This document shows positions 13,534-21,900 of a DNA stretch of 21,950 nucleotides, piece by piece (within the stretch, counting starts at the first letter, position 1; every line of letters begins with the position of its first letter). The stretch is taken from positions 1 through 21,950 of the forward strand of contig JAJYGJ010000153.1 of assembly GCA_021790695.1 (NCBI GenBank). The letters are read 5' to 3'. Under the pieces are notes generated by a model. It was not told where the DNA came from, ran no database searches, and saw only the letters and a program-made list of their open reading frames with translations. Position numbers and translations under genes: made by a program. This stretch comes from Nitrospirota bacterium (GTDB lineage: Bacteria; Nitrospirota; Thermodesulfovibrionia; Thermodesulfovibrionales; JdFR-88).

Positions 13534-14754
13534 TTGCGCGAGAAGAGGTCTTCAGGCCGTGACCGGCACAATCGCCGGGGGTCGTTGGATATATCGGAGC
13601 TTGTGAGGCCCAATGTCCTCACGCTGGCGCCGTATGAGGCGAAGATCATACCCTGCCGGGTAAAGCTCGATGCGAACGAAAGCCCGTACCGAAGACCCGT
13701 AAGCCCCCGTCTCCTGAAGGCGGTCGAGACCAACCGCTATCCCGACCCCCAGGCCGGCGCTCTGAGGCGGGAGTTCGCAAGGCGGATGCTTCCGTCTTCC
13801 ATCGGGAAAAAAGGCGGCGCGGGCCGGGTGCTGCACGGAAACGGCTCGGACGAGCTTATATGGAACCTTATATGCACCTTCGGCGGCCCGGTTGTCTATC
13901 CGACCCCGACCTTCTCCATGTACGCCAAGATCGCCCAGGCGCTGGGAGCTAAATCCGTGGGCGTGCCGCTTACCCGGGATTTCGAAATCGACGACGCCCG
14001 GATGATACGGACCATGAGAGATGAAAAGGCCAAAATCGTCTTCATAAGCCGGCCCAACAATCCCACCGGCAACAGCTTCTCGGAGGAAAAGATTCTGAGG
14101 ATAATCGGGAAGGCGGAGTGCATAGTGGTCGTGGACGAGGCATATCAGCCTTTTTCGGATAAGAAAAGCTTCCTGGGCCGCCTTGCCGGGCATGGCAACC
14201 TGGCCGTCCTCATGACGCTTTCAAAGATCGGTTTTGCCGGCCTCCGGGTGGGATTCCTTGTCGCCGGGCCGGAACTGATAGCACAGGTAAACAAGGTGAG
14301 GCTTCCCTTTAACGTCAATTCGCTGTCTCAGGCCGTCGCGGCCGACGCCCTGCGTAATCCGGGCCGCCTCGAAGGCGGCATAAGGAAGGTGGTCTCCGAA
14401 AGAAAAAGGGTCTTTGGCGCGCTATCCAAAATGAAAGGAGTGGCCCCCTGCCCTTCCGACGCCAACTTCATCCTGTTCCGGGTCTCATCCCTTGACGCCG
14501 GGCCACGCCTTGACGCCGGGAAAGTATGGCGCCGGGCGCTCCGCGAAGGGATGCTCCTGAGGGGAAACCTGGGATCAGAGTTGGACCGGGACTTCATGAG
14601 AGTCACCATAGGGACAAGAATGGAAAATAACGCCTTTATCGAATTCATGAAAAAAACGTTTCAATCCGCGCGGACCGAAAAAACGATGAAAAAGGCCGGG
14701 GATAAAATCCTTGAAAAAGGCAGGCGGGCGCCTGTAAAAAGGTCGTACAGATGA
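13534..14754 (+). CDS. hisC: Histidinol-phosphate aminotransferase
   Basis: PLP enzyme of histidine synthesis that transaminates imidazole acetol phosphate. At 406 residues it is longer than the usual 350-370, with extra residues at both ends. Motifs: RPNVLTLAPYE (25-35), LDANESPY (45-52), RYPDP (68-72), GNGSDELI (102-109), RPNNPTG (173-179), VVVDEAY (198-204) and the PLP lysine Lys231 in TLSKIGFAGLRVGF. The last 30 residues form a basic tail outside the fold. The TTG start is supported by AAGGAGG ten bases upstream; a TTG at 13585 would give a length closer to the family norm. The stop overlaps the hisB start by four bases (ATGA). HisC paralogues can act on other amino acids, but the hisB partner supports this assignment. 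Confidence 0.92.
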   Translation: MREKRSSGRDRHNRRGSLDISELVRPNVLTLAPYEAKIIPCRVKLDANESPYRRPVSPRLLKAVETNRYPDPQAGALRREFARRMLPSSIGKKGGAGRVLHGNGSDELIWNLICTFGGPVVYPTPTFSMYAKIAQALGAKSVGVPLTRDFEIDDARMIRTMRDEKAKIVFISRPNNPTGNSFSEEKILRIIGKAECIVVVDEAYQPFSDKKSFLGRLAGHGNLAVLMTLSKIGFAGLRVGFLVAGPELIAQVNKVRLPFNVNSLSQAVAADALRNPGRLEGGIRKVVSERKRVFGALSKMKGVAPCPSDANFILFRVSSLDAGPRLDAGKVWRRALREGMLLRGNLGSELDRDFMRVTIGTRMENNAFIEFMKKTFQSARTEKTMKKAGDKILEKGRRAPVKRSYR

Positions 14755-15350
14755 GCCGCGCCCGCAGGGCCGCCAACGAGAGAAAAACAAAGGAGACGGC
14801 GATATCCCTGGAGTTGAACCTGGACGGCAGGGGCGACTACCGGGTGAAGACCGGCATGCCCTTTTTCGACCACATGCTAAGCCTCATGTGCAGGCACGGG
14901 CTCATGGACGTGAGGCTCCGGGCAAAAGGGGACGTGGAGGTGGACTATCATCATACGGTGGAGGACGTGGGCATAGTGCTTGGAAAGGCGCTCAGGGAGG
15001 CCCTGGGCGGGATGGAAGGCATAAGGAGATACGGGTTTGCCTCGGTGCCGATGGACGAGAGCATCGCCCAGGTAAGCCTCGACATCAGCGGAAGACCGTA
15101 CCTCCTCTACAAGGCGGCCTTTCCGGCAAGGGGGAAGATAAAGGATTTCGATGCCGGCCTGATCGAGGATTTCCTCCTGGCCTTTACCGCCAGCGCGGGC
15201 ATGACGCTGCACGTCCAGGTGCCCTACGGCAGAAACCTGCATCACATGATAGAGGCCATATTCAAGGCCCTGGGCAGGGCCCTGATGGAGGCCGTATCCA
15301 TCGAGCCCCGGGCGAAAAAAGAACCCCCTTCCACAAAAGGCAGGATATAG
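14751..15350 (+). CDS. hisB: Imidazoleglycerol-phosphate dehydratase
   Basis: Dehydrates imidazole glycerol phosphate, the step that provides the HisC substrate. The 199 residues are typical of the monofunctional enzyme. Metal-binding motifs are present: FFDHML (38-43), DYHHTVED (65-72), and HHMIEAIFKALGRAL (164-178) with Glu168. The phosphatase domain found fused to HisB in enterobacteria is absent. The ATG overlaps the hisC stop, so the two are translationally coupled. No further his genes follow; a dehydrogenase gene begins about 140 bases downstream. No intrinsic terminator is obvious in that gap, so read-through is possible. Confidence 0.96.
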   Translation: MSRARRAANERKTKETAISLELNLDGRGDYRVKTGMPFFDHMLSLMCRHGLMDVRLRAKGDVEVDYHHTVEDVGIVLGKALREALGGMEGIRRYGFASVPMDESIAQVSLDISGRPYLLYKAAFPARGKIKDFDAGLIEDFLLAFTASAGMTLHVQVPYGRNLHHMIEAIFKALGRALMEAVSIEPRAKKEPPSTKGRI

Positions 15351-15493
15351 GGGCAGGTTACACGGAAAGGATTCAGGGGAAAGATTTTTCAAGATGATCC
15401 GGGCTCAAGGGAAACCCGGGCCCAATTCCGCCTCCCGGTTGATTCTCCCGGGAAAATCCTGGAAAATGACATTATAGTGAGGTGTTTCAGGCT

Positions 15494-16522
15494 ATGAACG
15501 CAATCGTCCTTCGAGGGCCGGGCGGACCGGAGGCGCTGAAATACGAGCAGATCGACAGGCCCGTACCGCGCCGCGGCGAAGTCCTCATCCGGGTAAAGGC
15601 CGTCTCCGTGAACCGCCTGGACGTATGGATAAGGTCCGGCCTTGCCTCTTACGGCACGACATACCCTCACATACCGGGCTGCGACTTCTCCGGCGAGGTC
15701 TCCGAGGTCGCCCCGGACGTGAAGGACTTCAAGCCGGGCGACAGGGTCATCGCAGACCCCGGCATCAGGTGCCTCAAATGCGACTATTGCCTCTCTGGAG
15801 ACAACAATCTCTGCCGCCGGATGGGCATAGTAGGCGCGTCCTCGTGGGGCGGATACGCCGAGTACGCGAAGGTGAGCGCGGACAATCTGGTCCCGCTTGC
15901 CCCGCACACGGGCTTCGAGGAAGGGGCCGCCTTCCCCCTGACTTTCCTTACCGCGTGGCACATGCTTTCAAGCAGGGCGGAGCTGAAGGCCGGCCAGACC
16001 GTCCTTATTATAGCGGGGGGCAGCGGCATCGGCGTGGCCGCCGTCCAGATAGCGAAACTCTTCGGGGCCGTGGTGATAGCGACGGCCGGCGGGCCCGAAA
16101 AGACATCCCGGCTTACCGGGCTTGGCGCGGACCATGTAATCGACCACCGGAATGAGGACATAAGGCGCAGGGTGATGGATTTTACATCCGGGCAAGGCGT
16201 GGACGCCGTATTCGAACACGTGGGGCCGGCCACCTTCGGAAGCTCCCTGGCCTCGCTTAAAAAAGGCGGGCGGATTGTGATCTGCGGCGCCACGGCCGGC
16301 CCCGAGGTTACCGTTGCGCTGCGGGACCTCTTCTCCCGCCAGATAGACATCAGGGGATCGTTCCTGGGCACAAGGCGCGAGCTTATCACGGTCTGCGACC
16401 TCGTGGCCCGCGGGAAACTGAAACCGGTAATCGACGAGGTCATCCCCCTTCGGGATGCCGCAAGGGCGCATGCCAGGATGGAAAAAAGCGCCCATTTCGG
16501 AAAGATAATACTGGTCCCGTGA
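15494..16522 (+). CDS. Zinc-type medium-chain alcohol dehydrogenase / quinone oxidoreductase
   Basis: Predicted 342-residue NAD(P)-dependent oxidoreductase of the MDR superfamily; the substrate is not predictable. The N-terminal GroES-like domain has VNRLDVWIRSG and HIPGCDFSGEV (59-69). Four cysteines C93, C96, C99 and C107 in the pattern CxxCxxCx7C form the structural zinc lobe. The Rossmann domain has AGGSGIGVAAVQIAK (174-188). The usual catalytic Cys in the first motif is replaced by Asn (VNRLD), as in many quinone-reductase-like members. ATG 15494 is preferred over the in-frame GTG at 15482 because GAGG lies upstream at good distance. Its stop overlaps the start of the HAD gene (GTGA). 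Confidence 0.9.
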   Translation: MNAIVLRGPGGPEALKYEQIDRPVPRRGEVLIRVKAVSVNRLDVWIRSGLASYGTTYPHIPGCDFSGEVSEVAPDVKDFKPGDRVIADPGIRCLKCDYCLSGDNNLCRRMGIVGASSWGGYAEYAKVSADNLVPLAPHTGFEEGAAFPLTFLTAWHMLSSRAELKAGQTVLIIAGGSGIGVAAVQIAKLFGAVVIATAGGPEKTSRLTGLGADHVIDHRNEDIRRRVMDFTSGQGVDAVFEHVGPATFGSSLASLKKGGRIVICGATAGPEVTVALRDLFSRQIDIRGSFLGTRRELITVCDLVARGKLKPVIDEVIPLRDAARAHARMEKSAHFGKIILVP

Positions 16523-17244
16523 AGAGCGAGGACAAAAACAGAAAGTTGAAAACCCCCGGCGGCGCCGGAGAGAAAAGGCCCCCTCTCGACAAGGTGGATT
16601 TCGTCCTTCTCGATCTGGACGGCACTCTCCTGGACAAGTATTTCGACGACTATTTCTGGGAGCACCTGGTGCCGGAAAAATACGCCCAGGCCCACGATAT
16701 CACCTTCGGGCGCGCAAAAAAGGAGCTGCTGAAAAAGTACAACAATTACGAGGCCACCCTGAACTGGACCGACCTGGATTTCTGGTCCGCCGAACTGGGG
16801 CTGGACATCCCGGCCCTGAAGGAGCAGATCAGACACCTCATAGAGGTGCACCCCGGCGTCCGCGAGTTTTTAAGCCTGATGAGGGAGAAGGGAAAAAGGC
16901 TCTGCCTGGTCACAAACGCCCATTACAAGGCGATTGAAATCAAGTTCAGGCAGACCGGGATCGGCGGATACTTCGACCACATAGTCACCTCCTGGCACAT
17001 CGGCTACCCGAAGGAGGACATAAGGTTCTGGGAAAAGGCCGGGGCCATTGCCGGCTTCGACCGGGCGAAGGAGCGGACCCTCTTCATCGACGATACGGAG
17101 GCCATTCTCGAGACGGCCAAAAAATACGGGATAAAATACCTCTTCCTGAAGGAAAAACCAGCCTCAAGGCAGGTGGCGGGGAGGGCGAAAAAAAACTCCG
17201 GACTTTTCCCGGCGATCAGGGATTTCAGGGAATTTTTGCGATGA
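16519..17244 (+). CDS. HAD-family phosphatase, YrfG (GMP/IMP nucleotidase)-like
   Basis: Predicted 241-residue HAD hydrolase. All four catalytic motifs are visible: LLDLDGTLLD with Asp32 and Asp34, VTNAH (131-135), Lys165 in YPKED, and FIDDTEAIL (189-197). The cap region (FDDYFWEHLVPEKYA, TLNWTDLDFWSAELGLDI) strongly resembles E. coli YrfG as I remember it, a nucleotidase acting on GMP and IMP. Sequence memory supports the family but not the substrate. Residues 1-24 are a charged extension before the first motif, so an internal start is possible. The GTG start overlaps the dehydrogenase stop, and its own stop overlaps the next ATG, giving tight coupling on both sides. Confidence 0.88.
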   Translation: MKSEDKNRKLKTPGGAGEKRPPLDKVDFVLLDLDGTLLDKYFDDYFWEHLVPEKYAQAHDITFGRAKKELLKKYNNYEATLNWTDLDFWSAELGLDIPALKEQIRHLIEVHPGVREFLSLMREKGKRLCLVTNAHYKAIEIKFRQTGIGGYFDHIVTSWHIGYPKEDIRFWEKAGAIAGFDRAKERTLFIDDTEAILETAKKYGIKYLFLKEKPASRQVAGRAKKNSGLFPAIRDFREFLR

Positions 17245-18887
17245 CCGTGGCGGAGCTTATCACGGCATGCCTGGAAAACGAAGGGGTAAGCCACGTCTTC
17301 GGCCTGCCGGGCGAAGAGAACATGGAGCTTTTGCGAGCTATTGGCAAATCCCGGAAACTGGAGTTCGTCCTTACGAGGGACGAGCGCGGGGCGTCCTTCA
17401 TGGCGGCCGCGTGGGGGAGACTGAGCGGGCGGCCCGGCGTCTGCGTTTCGACCCTGGGCCCCGGGGCTATAAACATGCTTGCCGGGGTGTCGGACGCCTT
17501 TCTGGATTTCGCCCCCCTCGTGGCCATTACCGCGCAGAAAAACCTGTCCGAGACGTTCAAGGAGGCGCACCAGTACGTGGACGTCTTTTCAATCTACAAG
17601 CCGGTCACCAAGTGGGGAGCGAGCATCAGGGACAAGAACATACCGGAGATCGTGAGAAAGGCGTTCCGCGTGGCCGCGACCGAGAAACCCGGCCCCACGC
17701 ACCTCGAACTGCCTGAGGACGCGGCGGACCTCGATGCCGAGGGGCAGCCGATGCCCCCCGCCCTGATCCCGTATCCCGAGCCGGCCGAAGAGGCGGTAAC
17801 GGCCGCCGCCTCGATGATCATGCAGGCCGGAAGCCCGATCGCAATCGCCGGGGGCGGGGTAATAAGGGCCGGCGCGTCAAGACAGCTCCTGAGGTTCATA
17901 AGGAAGTTCCGCATCCCGCTTGCCACCACCTTCATGGCCATGGGAGCGGTGCCGGCAGACGAGGAGTTTTACCTCTCCACGGTCGGTCTTCAGCAGAGAG
18001 ACCACATATCGTGCGGCCTGGAACAGGCGGACCTGATAATCACGATAGGCTACGACCCGGTGGAGTTTTCCCCCCGGCACTGGAGGCAAAAACAAAAGCC
18101 GGCCGCGACCGCAAAGCCCGTCATACACATAAGCGCCACGCCCGCGGAAACGGACGCCGCCTACCGGAGTTTCGAGCTTATCGGAGACATCAAACACACG
18201 CTTTCAAGCCTTCTGCGGAAAAAGACGGATACGTCCGTAAAGGAGCGTCCATACTTCACCCGCCTCAAGGAAATGGAAAAAAAGGGGTTTTACTCGGAGA
18301 CCCGGGGCTACCCGCTTAAACCGCTCAGGATAGTCAGGGAGATGCGGGCGGCCCTGGGCGGAAAAGACATCCTTGTAAGCGACGTGGGCGCCCACAAGGT
18401 CTGGATAGCGCGTTTCTACGAGGCCATGAGCCCGGGCACCGTGCTCATTTCAAACGGGCTGTCCTCCATGGGGTTCGCCATCCCGTCGGCCATCTCCGCA
18501 AAACTGCTCTGCCCGGAGCGGAAGGTGGTGGCCGCTGTCGGCGACGGAGGATTCTTAATGTCCCTTTCGGAGCTGGAGACAGCGCGGAGGCTCGGCCTTT
18601 CACTTACCGTCCTCATCTGGAACGACGGCGGCTACGGGCTGATCGGCTGGAAGCAGAGGATGCGATACGGCCGGGAATTTTTAACGTCCTTTGGAAACCC
18701 CGATTTCGTGGGTCTGGCAAAGTCCTTCGGAGCCGAGGGCTTCCGGGTGGAGAAGGAAAACGACCTTGGCCCCCTGCTTAAAAACGCCCTCAAATCCCGG
18801 GGCGTCTGCGTGATAGACTGCCCCGTGGATTACGGCGAAAACCTGAAACTGACCGGGAGGCTTGGGGAACTGATATGCCCGATGTGA
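17241..18887 (+). CDS. Acetolactate synthase, AlsS-like (ThDP enzyme)
   Basis: ThDP-dependent enzyme that condenses two pyruvates to acetolactate. The 548 residues are the normal length. Seen are the catalytic-Glu region TRDERGASFMAAAWGR (Glu48), STLGPGAIN, and the ThDP motif GDGGF followed by NDGGYG. The C-terminal end (VIDCPVDYGENLKL) is close to the Bacillus AlsS pattern. No regulatory small subunit (ilvN) follows, which fits the catabolic AlsS type, used for acetoin or as a valine/isoleucine source. Related ThDP decarboxylases cannot be excluded. The ATG overlaps the HAD stop by four bases; the 3' end overlaps nadB by 13 bases. Confidence 0.88.
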   Translation: MTVAELITACLENEGVSHVFGLPGEENMELLRAIGKSRKLEFVLTRDERGASFMAAAWGRLSGRPGVCVSTLGPGAINMLAGVSDAFLDFAPLVAITAQKNLSETFKEAHQYVDVFSIYKPVTKWGASIRDKNIPEIVRKAFRVAATEKPGPTHLELPEDAADLDAEGQPMPPALIPYPEPAEEAVTAAASMIMQAGSPIAIAGGGVIRAGASRQLLRFIRKFRIPLATTFMAMGAVPADEEFYLSTVGLQQRDHISCGLEQADLIITIGYDPVEFSPRHWRQKQKPAATAKPVIHISATPAETDAAYRSFELIGDIKHTLSSLLRKKTDTSVKERPYFTRLKEMEKKGFYSETRGYPLKPLRIVREMRAALGGKDILVSDVGAHKVWIARFYEAMSPGTVLISNGLSSMGFAIPSAISAKLLCPERKVVAAVGDGGFLMSLSELETARRLGLSLTVLIWNDGGYGLIGWKQRMRYGREFLTSFGNPDFVGLAKSFGAEGFRVEKENDLGPLLKNALKSRGVCVIDCPVDYGENLKLTGRLGELICPM

Positions 18888-20434
18888 GACAGGACGTCAC
18901 CGATTTTCTGGTCATAGGAAGCGGGGTCGCGGGCCTGCGCGCCGCCATAGAGCTTTCAAATTACGGAGGCGTCACCGTCATCACCAAGGACGTGCCCAAT
19001 GAAAGCAGCACCGAATACGCCCAGGGCGGCATCGCCGTGGCCCTGAGCGATGAAGACGAGGTAGGCATCCATTACGAGGACACCCTGAAGGCCGGCGACG
19101 GGCTTTGCAGGGAAGAGGCCGTGCGGGTCCTGGTGGAGGAGGGCCCGGAACGCATAATGGAGCTGATCTCCTGGGGGGCTGAATTCGACAGGGAGGGCAC
19201 CAGGCTGGCTTTCGGCCTGGAGGCCGCGCACTCCAGGAAGAGGATCCTCCATGCCGGGGGGGATTCGACCGGCAAGGAGCTTGAACGGGTGCTCATAAAC
19301 AAGGTAAAGGCCATCCCGTCCATAAAAAGGCTGCCGTTTACCCTTGCCGCGGAACTGATCGTGCTGGACGGCGTATGCCTTGGGGCGCTTACCGTCAGGG
19401 AGAGAAGACCTGCCTCGCTTCTTGCCAGGGCCACGGTCCTTGCAACCGGGGGAGCGGGCCAGGTCTATTCGATCACGACCAACCCGCAGGTGTCCACTGG
19501 CGACGGCATGGCCAGATCGTACAGGGCGGGGGCGGCGCTGGAGGACATGGAGTTTGTTCAATTTCACCCGACGAGCCTGTTTTTGCCCGCCGCACCCCAT
19601 TTCCTCCTGACTGAGGCGCTCCGGGGCGAGGGCGGAAGGCTGATCAATATAAAACACGAGCGTTTCATGAACAGGTACCATAACGAGATGGAACTGGCCC
19701 CCAGGGACGTCGTCTCAAGGGCGATACTCACGGAGATAGAGCGGACCGGCTCCAATTACGTTTTCCTGGATTTGAGGCACCTAGGGGAGGATTTCGTAAA
19801 AAGGCGTTTCCCGCGGGTATATTCCACCTGCCTCACTTACGGCCTGGATATTACGCGCGAGCCCATCCCGGTCTGCCCCGCTGCCCATTACATCATGGGC
19901 GGGGTAAAGACGGACATCGACGGGCGGACCGGCATAAAGGGGCTTTTCGCCGCCGGGGAGACGGCCTGCACCGGCGTGCACGGGGCAAACAGGCTTGCCA
20001 GCAACAGTCTCCTGGAGGGCCTTGTCTACGGCAGACGGGCCGGACGGGCGGCGGGCGAAGAGGCAAAAAGTCCCTTGCCCTCAGTACCGGAAAAAAAGGC
20101 GATGCCGCCCGGATCGATCCCGGCCCATGACGAAATCCGGGGAGACTTGAGAAGGCTCATGTGGCAGAACGTTGGCATTATAAGAAGCGAGACAACACTC
20201 CTTCAGGCAAAAAAAAGGATAGAAGAATGGAGGTACATAACGGAAAAATCCTTCCTTGCAAGAAGAGAGATAGAACTTAAAAACATGATCCAGGTGGCGG
20301 GCCTCATCACCGAAGCCGCCCTTTTGAGAAAAAACAGCGTGGGGGCTCACTTCCGGCTGGATTATCCGGGAAAAGGCGAGGGATGGCAGGAGCACGCGGT
20401 ATTGATGAAAGACGGCGGGCGCGCACATCCCTGA
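18875..20434 (+). CDS. nadB: L-aspartate oxidase
   Basis: FAD enzyme that oxidises L-aspartate to iminoaspartate, the first step of de novo NAD synthesis. The 519 residues are typical. FAD-binding LVIGSGVAGLRAA (12-24), SSTEYAQGGIA (44-54), HSRKRILHAGGDSTG, VQFHPTSL, PAAHYIMGGVKTD and GVHGANRLASNSLLEGL are visible, in the succinate-dehydrogenase/NadB order. The arrangement favours NadB over fumarate reductase or SdhA, which are longer and have partner subunits. The ATG lies inside the end of the acetolactate synthase gene (13-base overlap). NadA and NadC are not in view. A gap without genes follows. Confidence 0.95.
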   Translation: MPDVRQDVTDFLVIGSGVAGLRAAIELSNYGGVTVITKDVPNESSTEYAQGGIAVALSDEDEVGIHYEDTLKAGDGLCREEAVRVLVEEGPERIMELISWGAEFDREGTRLAFGLEAAHSRKRILHAGGDSTGKELERVLINKVKAIPSIKRLPFTLAAELIVLDGVCLGALTVRERRPASLLARATVLATGGAGQVYSITTNPQVSTGDGMARSYRAGAALEDMEFVQFHPTSLFLPAAPHFLLTEALRGEGGRLINIKHERFMNRYHNEMELAPRDVVSRAILTEIERTGSNYVFLDLRHLGEDFVKRRFPRVYSTCLTYGLDITREPIPVCPAAHYIMGGVKTDIDGRTGIKGLFAAGETACTGVHGANRLASNSLLEGLVYGRRAGRAAGEEAKSPLPSVPEKKAMPPGSIPAHDEIRGDLRRLMWQNVGIIRSETTLLQAKKRIEEWRYITEKSFLARREIELKNMIQVAGLITEAALLRKNSVGAHFRLDYPGKGEGWQEHAVLMKDGGRAHP

Positions 20435-20838
20435 TCGCGGGGATCCGGGGCCGGCGCCGGCGACGGAAAAAATCCATGCCGCCCCCTCCGCCCGATCCGA
20501 TGAAACTTTATAGCCGCAGTTGCATAAATCCGGGCTTCAAAAACATTCGAAACGTTGCCGGGAGCCTGGGTTACACGCCTCTTCAAGGCAAAGCGGGAAT
20601 TCACTGCCGGTGAACTCCTCGTGTTGTCATTCCCGCAAGCGAAGGGACTGGTCCCGAAGCGCGTCGGGAATCCTTCCGAAAAGGGCAAAGAAGGATTCCG
20701 CCGGATTTTATCCGTATAAAAATAAAATCCTGGCCGGAATGACACATTGTATGCACCGTTAGAGTTAATGCAACATTAAAGTTTATAGTTGCAAAACAGA
20801 TCGGCGGAACCCCGGGGACTGCCTGAGGACAGGTAATC
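20435..20838. other. Intergenic region with no convincing gene
   Basis: This 404-base gap begins with a GC-rich palindromic stretch (GCCGGCGCCGGC, about 20451-20462) and includes the 120-bp element described separately. Its last 90 bases are AT-richer and should hold the promoter of the downstream membrane protein; I see no strong promoter match. Frames crossing the gap are short and biased. Confidence 0.6.
20625..20744. mobile_element. MITE-like palindromic element (TGTCATTCC ... GGAATGACA)
   Basis: A 120-bp unit with perfect 9-bp terminal inverted repeats TGTCATTCC / GGAATGACA. It contains three internal hairpins: GGGACTGGTCCC (20644-20655), GGAATCCTTC/GAAGGATTCC (20667-20699) and GGATTTTAT/ATAAAATCC (20703-20730). 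It has no coding capacity. The ends match the common class of TGTCATTCCCGC-type dispersed palindromic repeats in bacterial genomes. The flanks show no clear target duplication. Confidence 0.7.
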
Positions 20839-21180
20839 ATGCTCCTGAAATATCTTCTTTATTTCATTTTCGGCGGCACGCTCGTAACGCTGGTCACTTA
20901 TATGGCCAGTCATTCAAGGGGGTTCCTGGCAGCCTTTTTCGCCAATATGCCGACGGTCACGGCCATAACCTTTGTGACCATCTACATCGAATCCGGGCCG
21001 GGGGCCGTGGTCCCTTACGCCACCGCGCTCCTGCTGATGCTGCCTCCATGGCTCTGCTACATATTTTCAGTCATATTCCTTACTCCGAGGCTGGGTTTCA
21101 CCCCGGCGCTCATACTTGGCATCTTTCTTTATTTCGTCATCGCCCTGGGGCTGTTCGCGGCGATGGGGTTTCCGGGCTGA
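20839..21180 (+). CDS. DUF3147/GlpM-like small membrane protein
   Basis: Predicted 113-residue integral membrane protein with about four hydrophobic helices (roughly 3-22, 32-50, 57-82 and 88-110) and little else. The pattern of a first helix, a short GFLAAFFANMPTVTAITF segment and a small loop with ESGPG looks like the DUF3147/GlpM group, whose function is poorly defined. The ATG has AGGACAGG a few bases upstream. It stands alone between the palindromic element and a convergent small exported protein. Family assignment is from memory of the pattern and is moderate. Confidence 0.7.
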   Translation: MLLKYLLYFIFGGTLVTLVTYMASHSRGFLAAFFANMPTVTAITFVTIYIESGPGAVVPYATALLLMLPPWLCYIFSVIFLTPRLGFTPALILGIFLYFVIALGLFAAMGFPG

Positions 21181-21204
21181 AAAGACTCGAACTGAACCTG
21201 TCCC

Positions 21205-21234
21205 AAAAAAAAGGGGCGCTTTTTCACGCCCCTT
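21205..21234 (-). terminator. Intrinsic terminator of the small exported protein gene
   Basis: On the minus strand AAGGGGCG and CGCCCCTT form an 8-bp stem (21234-21211) with an 8-base loop, followed by a run of Ts (21212-21205). It lies 21 bases after the minus-strand stop codon. The plus-strand reading has no T-run, though the hairpin could still slow transcription from the convergent gene. Confidence 0.88.
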
Positions 21235-21255
21235 GCCGAAACCGGCAAACGGAAA

Positions 21256-21663
21256 TTATTTTGCCGCCGCCTTTTTGGCCTTCTTCATCTTCATTGCCTT
21301 TTTGGCCTTCTTCATCGCGGTATGCGCCGAAATGTACGTGGCGGTGTCCACGCCCTTTACCTTCTCATACCTGGCGTACAGCCTGTCGCCAGCCACGATC
21401 TTGTCGAGGGTTGCTTTTTTGCCCGCCACCTTTATTACCGTCTTGGGAGTGACCGTAAGGGTGACTTCGCCCTTCTTGCGCTTCACGGTGACGGTATTGG
21501 CTGTCGCGTCAACGGCGGAAACCGCACCGTATATACGGTACGTTTTGGCCTTCTTCATGTGGGTCATTTTCTTCGCCTTCTTGGCCGTGCCGGTAGCAAG
21601 CGCTACCCCCGCCAGCGAGAAAGCAAAGATGACCGCCATTGCAAGACTCAATGTCTTTTTCAT
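21256..21663 (-). CDS. Small exported protein with DUF5666-like domain and Lys/Ala-rich tail
   Basis: Predicted 135-residue protein. It has a signal peptide (MKKTLSLAMAVIFAFSLAGVALA, 1-23) and a short basic linker of Lys, Ala and Met (27-40). A beta-rich domain follows (about 41-115; YGAVSAVDATANTVTVKRKKG and KIVAGDRLYARYE), resembling DUF5666-type domains. The tail (117-135) is almost entirely Lys, Ala and Met. It is strongly positively charged, so it may bind acidic polymers such as exopolysaccharide or nucleic acid; that is inference. The ATG at 21663 is chosen over the in-frame GTG at 21672, because AGGAGG is correctly spaced for the ATG and almost touches the GTG. It has its own terminator. 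Confidence 0.82.
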   Translation of the reverse strand: MKKTLSLAMAVIFAFSLAGVALATGTAKKAKKMTHMKKAKTYRIYGAVSAVDATANTVTVKRKKGEVTLTVTPKTVIKVAGKKATLDKIVAGDRLYARYEKVKGVDTATYISAHTAMKKAKKAMKMKKAKKAAAK

Positions 21664-21726
21664 TCGTTTCACCTCCTTTCATGTGGGAATCCAGCTTTAT
21701 TTTTTCTAAAATGCTCCGGGTTTTTT

Positions 21727-21743
21727 ATACAAAAAGCATGCCA
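21727..21743 (-). promoter_or_regulatory. Weak sigma-54-like or sigma-70 promoter for the exported protein
   Basis: The minus strand has TGGCATGCTTTTTGTAT, which fits TGGCAy-N5-TTG but has GT in place of the near-invariant GC at -12. It is similar to the candidate upstream of the PEP-CTERM gene. A TATAAA overlapping its end could instead be a sigma-70 -10 without a good -35. The two readings cannot be separated by eye. Confidence 0.3.
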
Positions 21744-21775
21744 TGACGGAAGGGTAGCCCGAAAACACGTATATT

Positions 21776-21807
21776 CAGATTCCCCGCGGCAATCCGCGGG
21801 GAATCTG
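21776..21807. repeat. Perfect 14-bp stem-loop palindrome
   Basis: CAGATTCCCCGCGG and its exact inverse flank the loop CAAT. The T-run on the plus strand begins about 11 bases later, so it is not a standard terminator. It resembles REP-like GC palindromes and lies next to further palindromes and the repeat copy at 21901-21922. Confidence 0.65.
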
Positions 21808-21900
21808 ATGCAAGGAATTTTTTTCATTATATTCGCTCGCTTAACCGCGTGGCAAGCCGATTACAGGGGTCCCCGTAAAACCTGTTTTCCGGGGCGGGGG

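Noticed and set aside
13407..13733. Long N-terminal extension of the TPR protein (702-residue frame)
   Set aside because: It overlaps the hisC coding region on the other strand, and the signal peptide begins at 13412/13406.
15351..15493. Terminator after hisB or promoter for the dehydrogenase
   Set aside because: CCCGGG-rich short palindromes are present, but there is no T-run and no well-spaced -35/-10 pair, so neither can be supported.
21776..21824. Palindrome followed by a T-run as a plus-strand terminator
   Set aside because: The T-run begins about 11 bases after the stem and no plus-strand gene ends nearby; more likely a repeat element.
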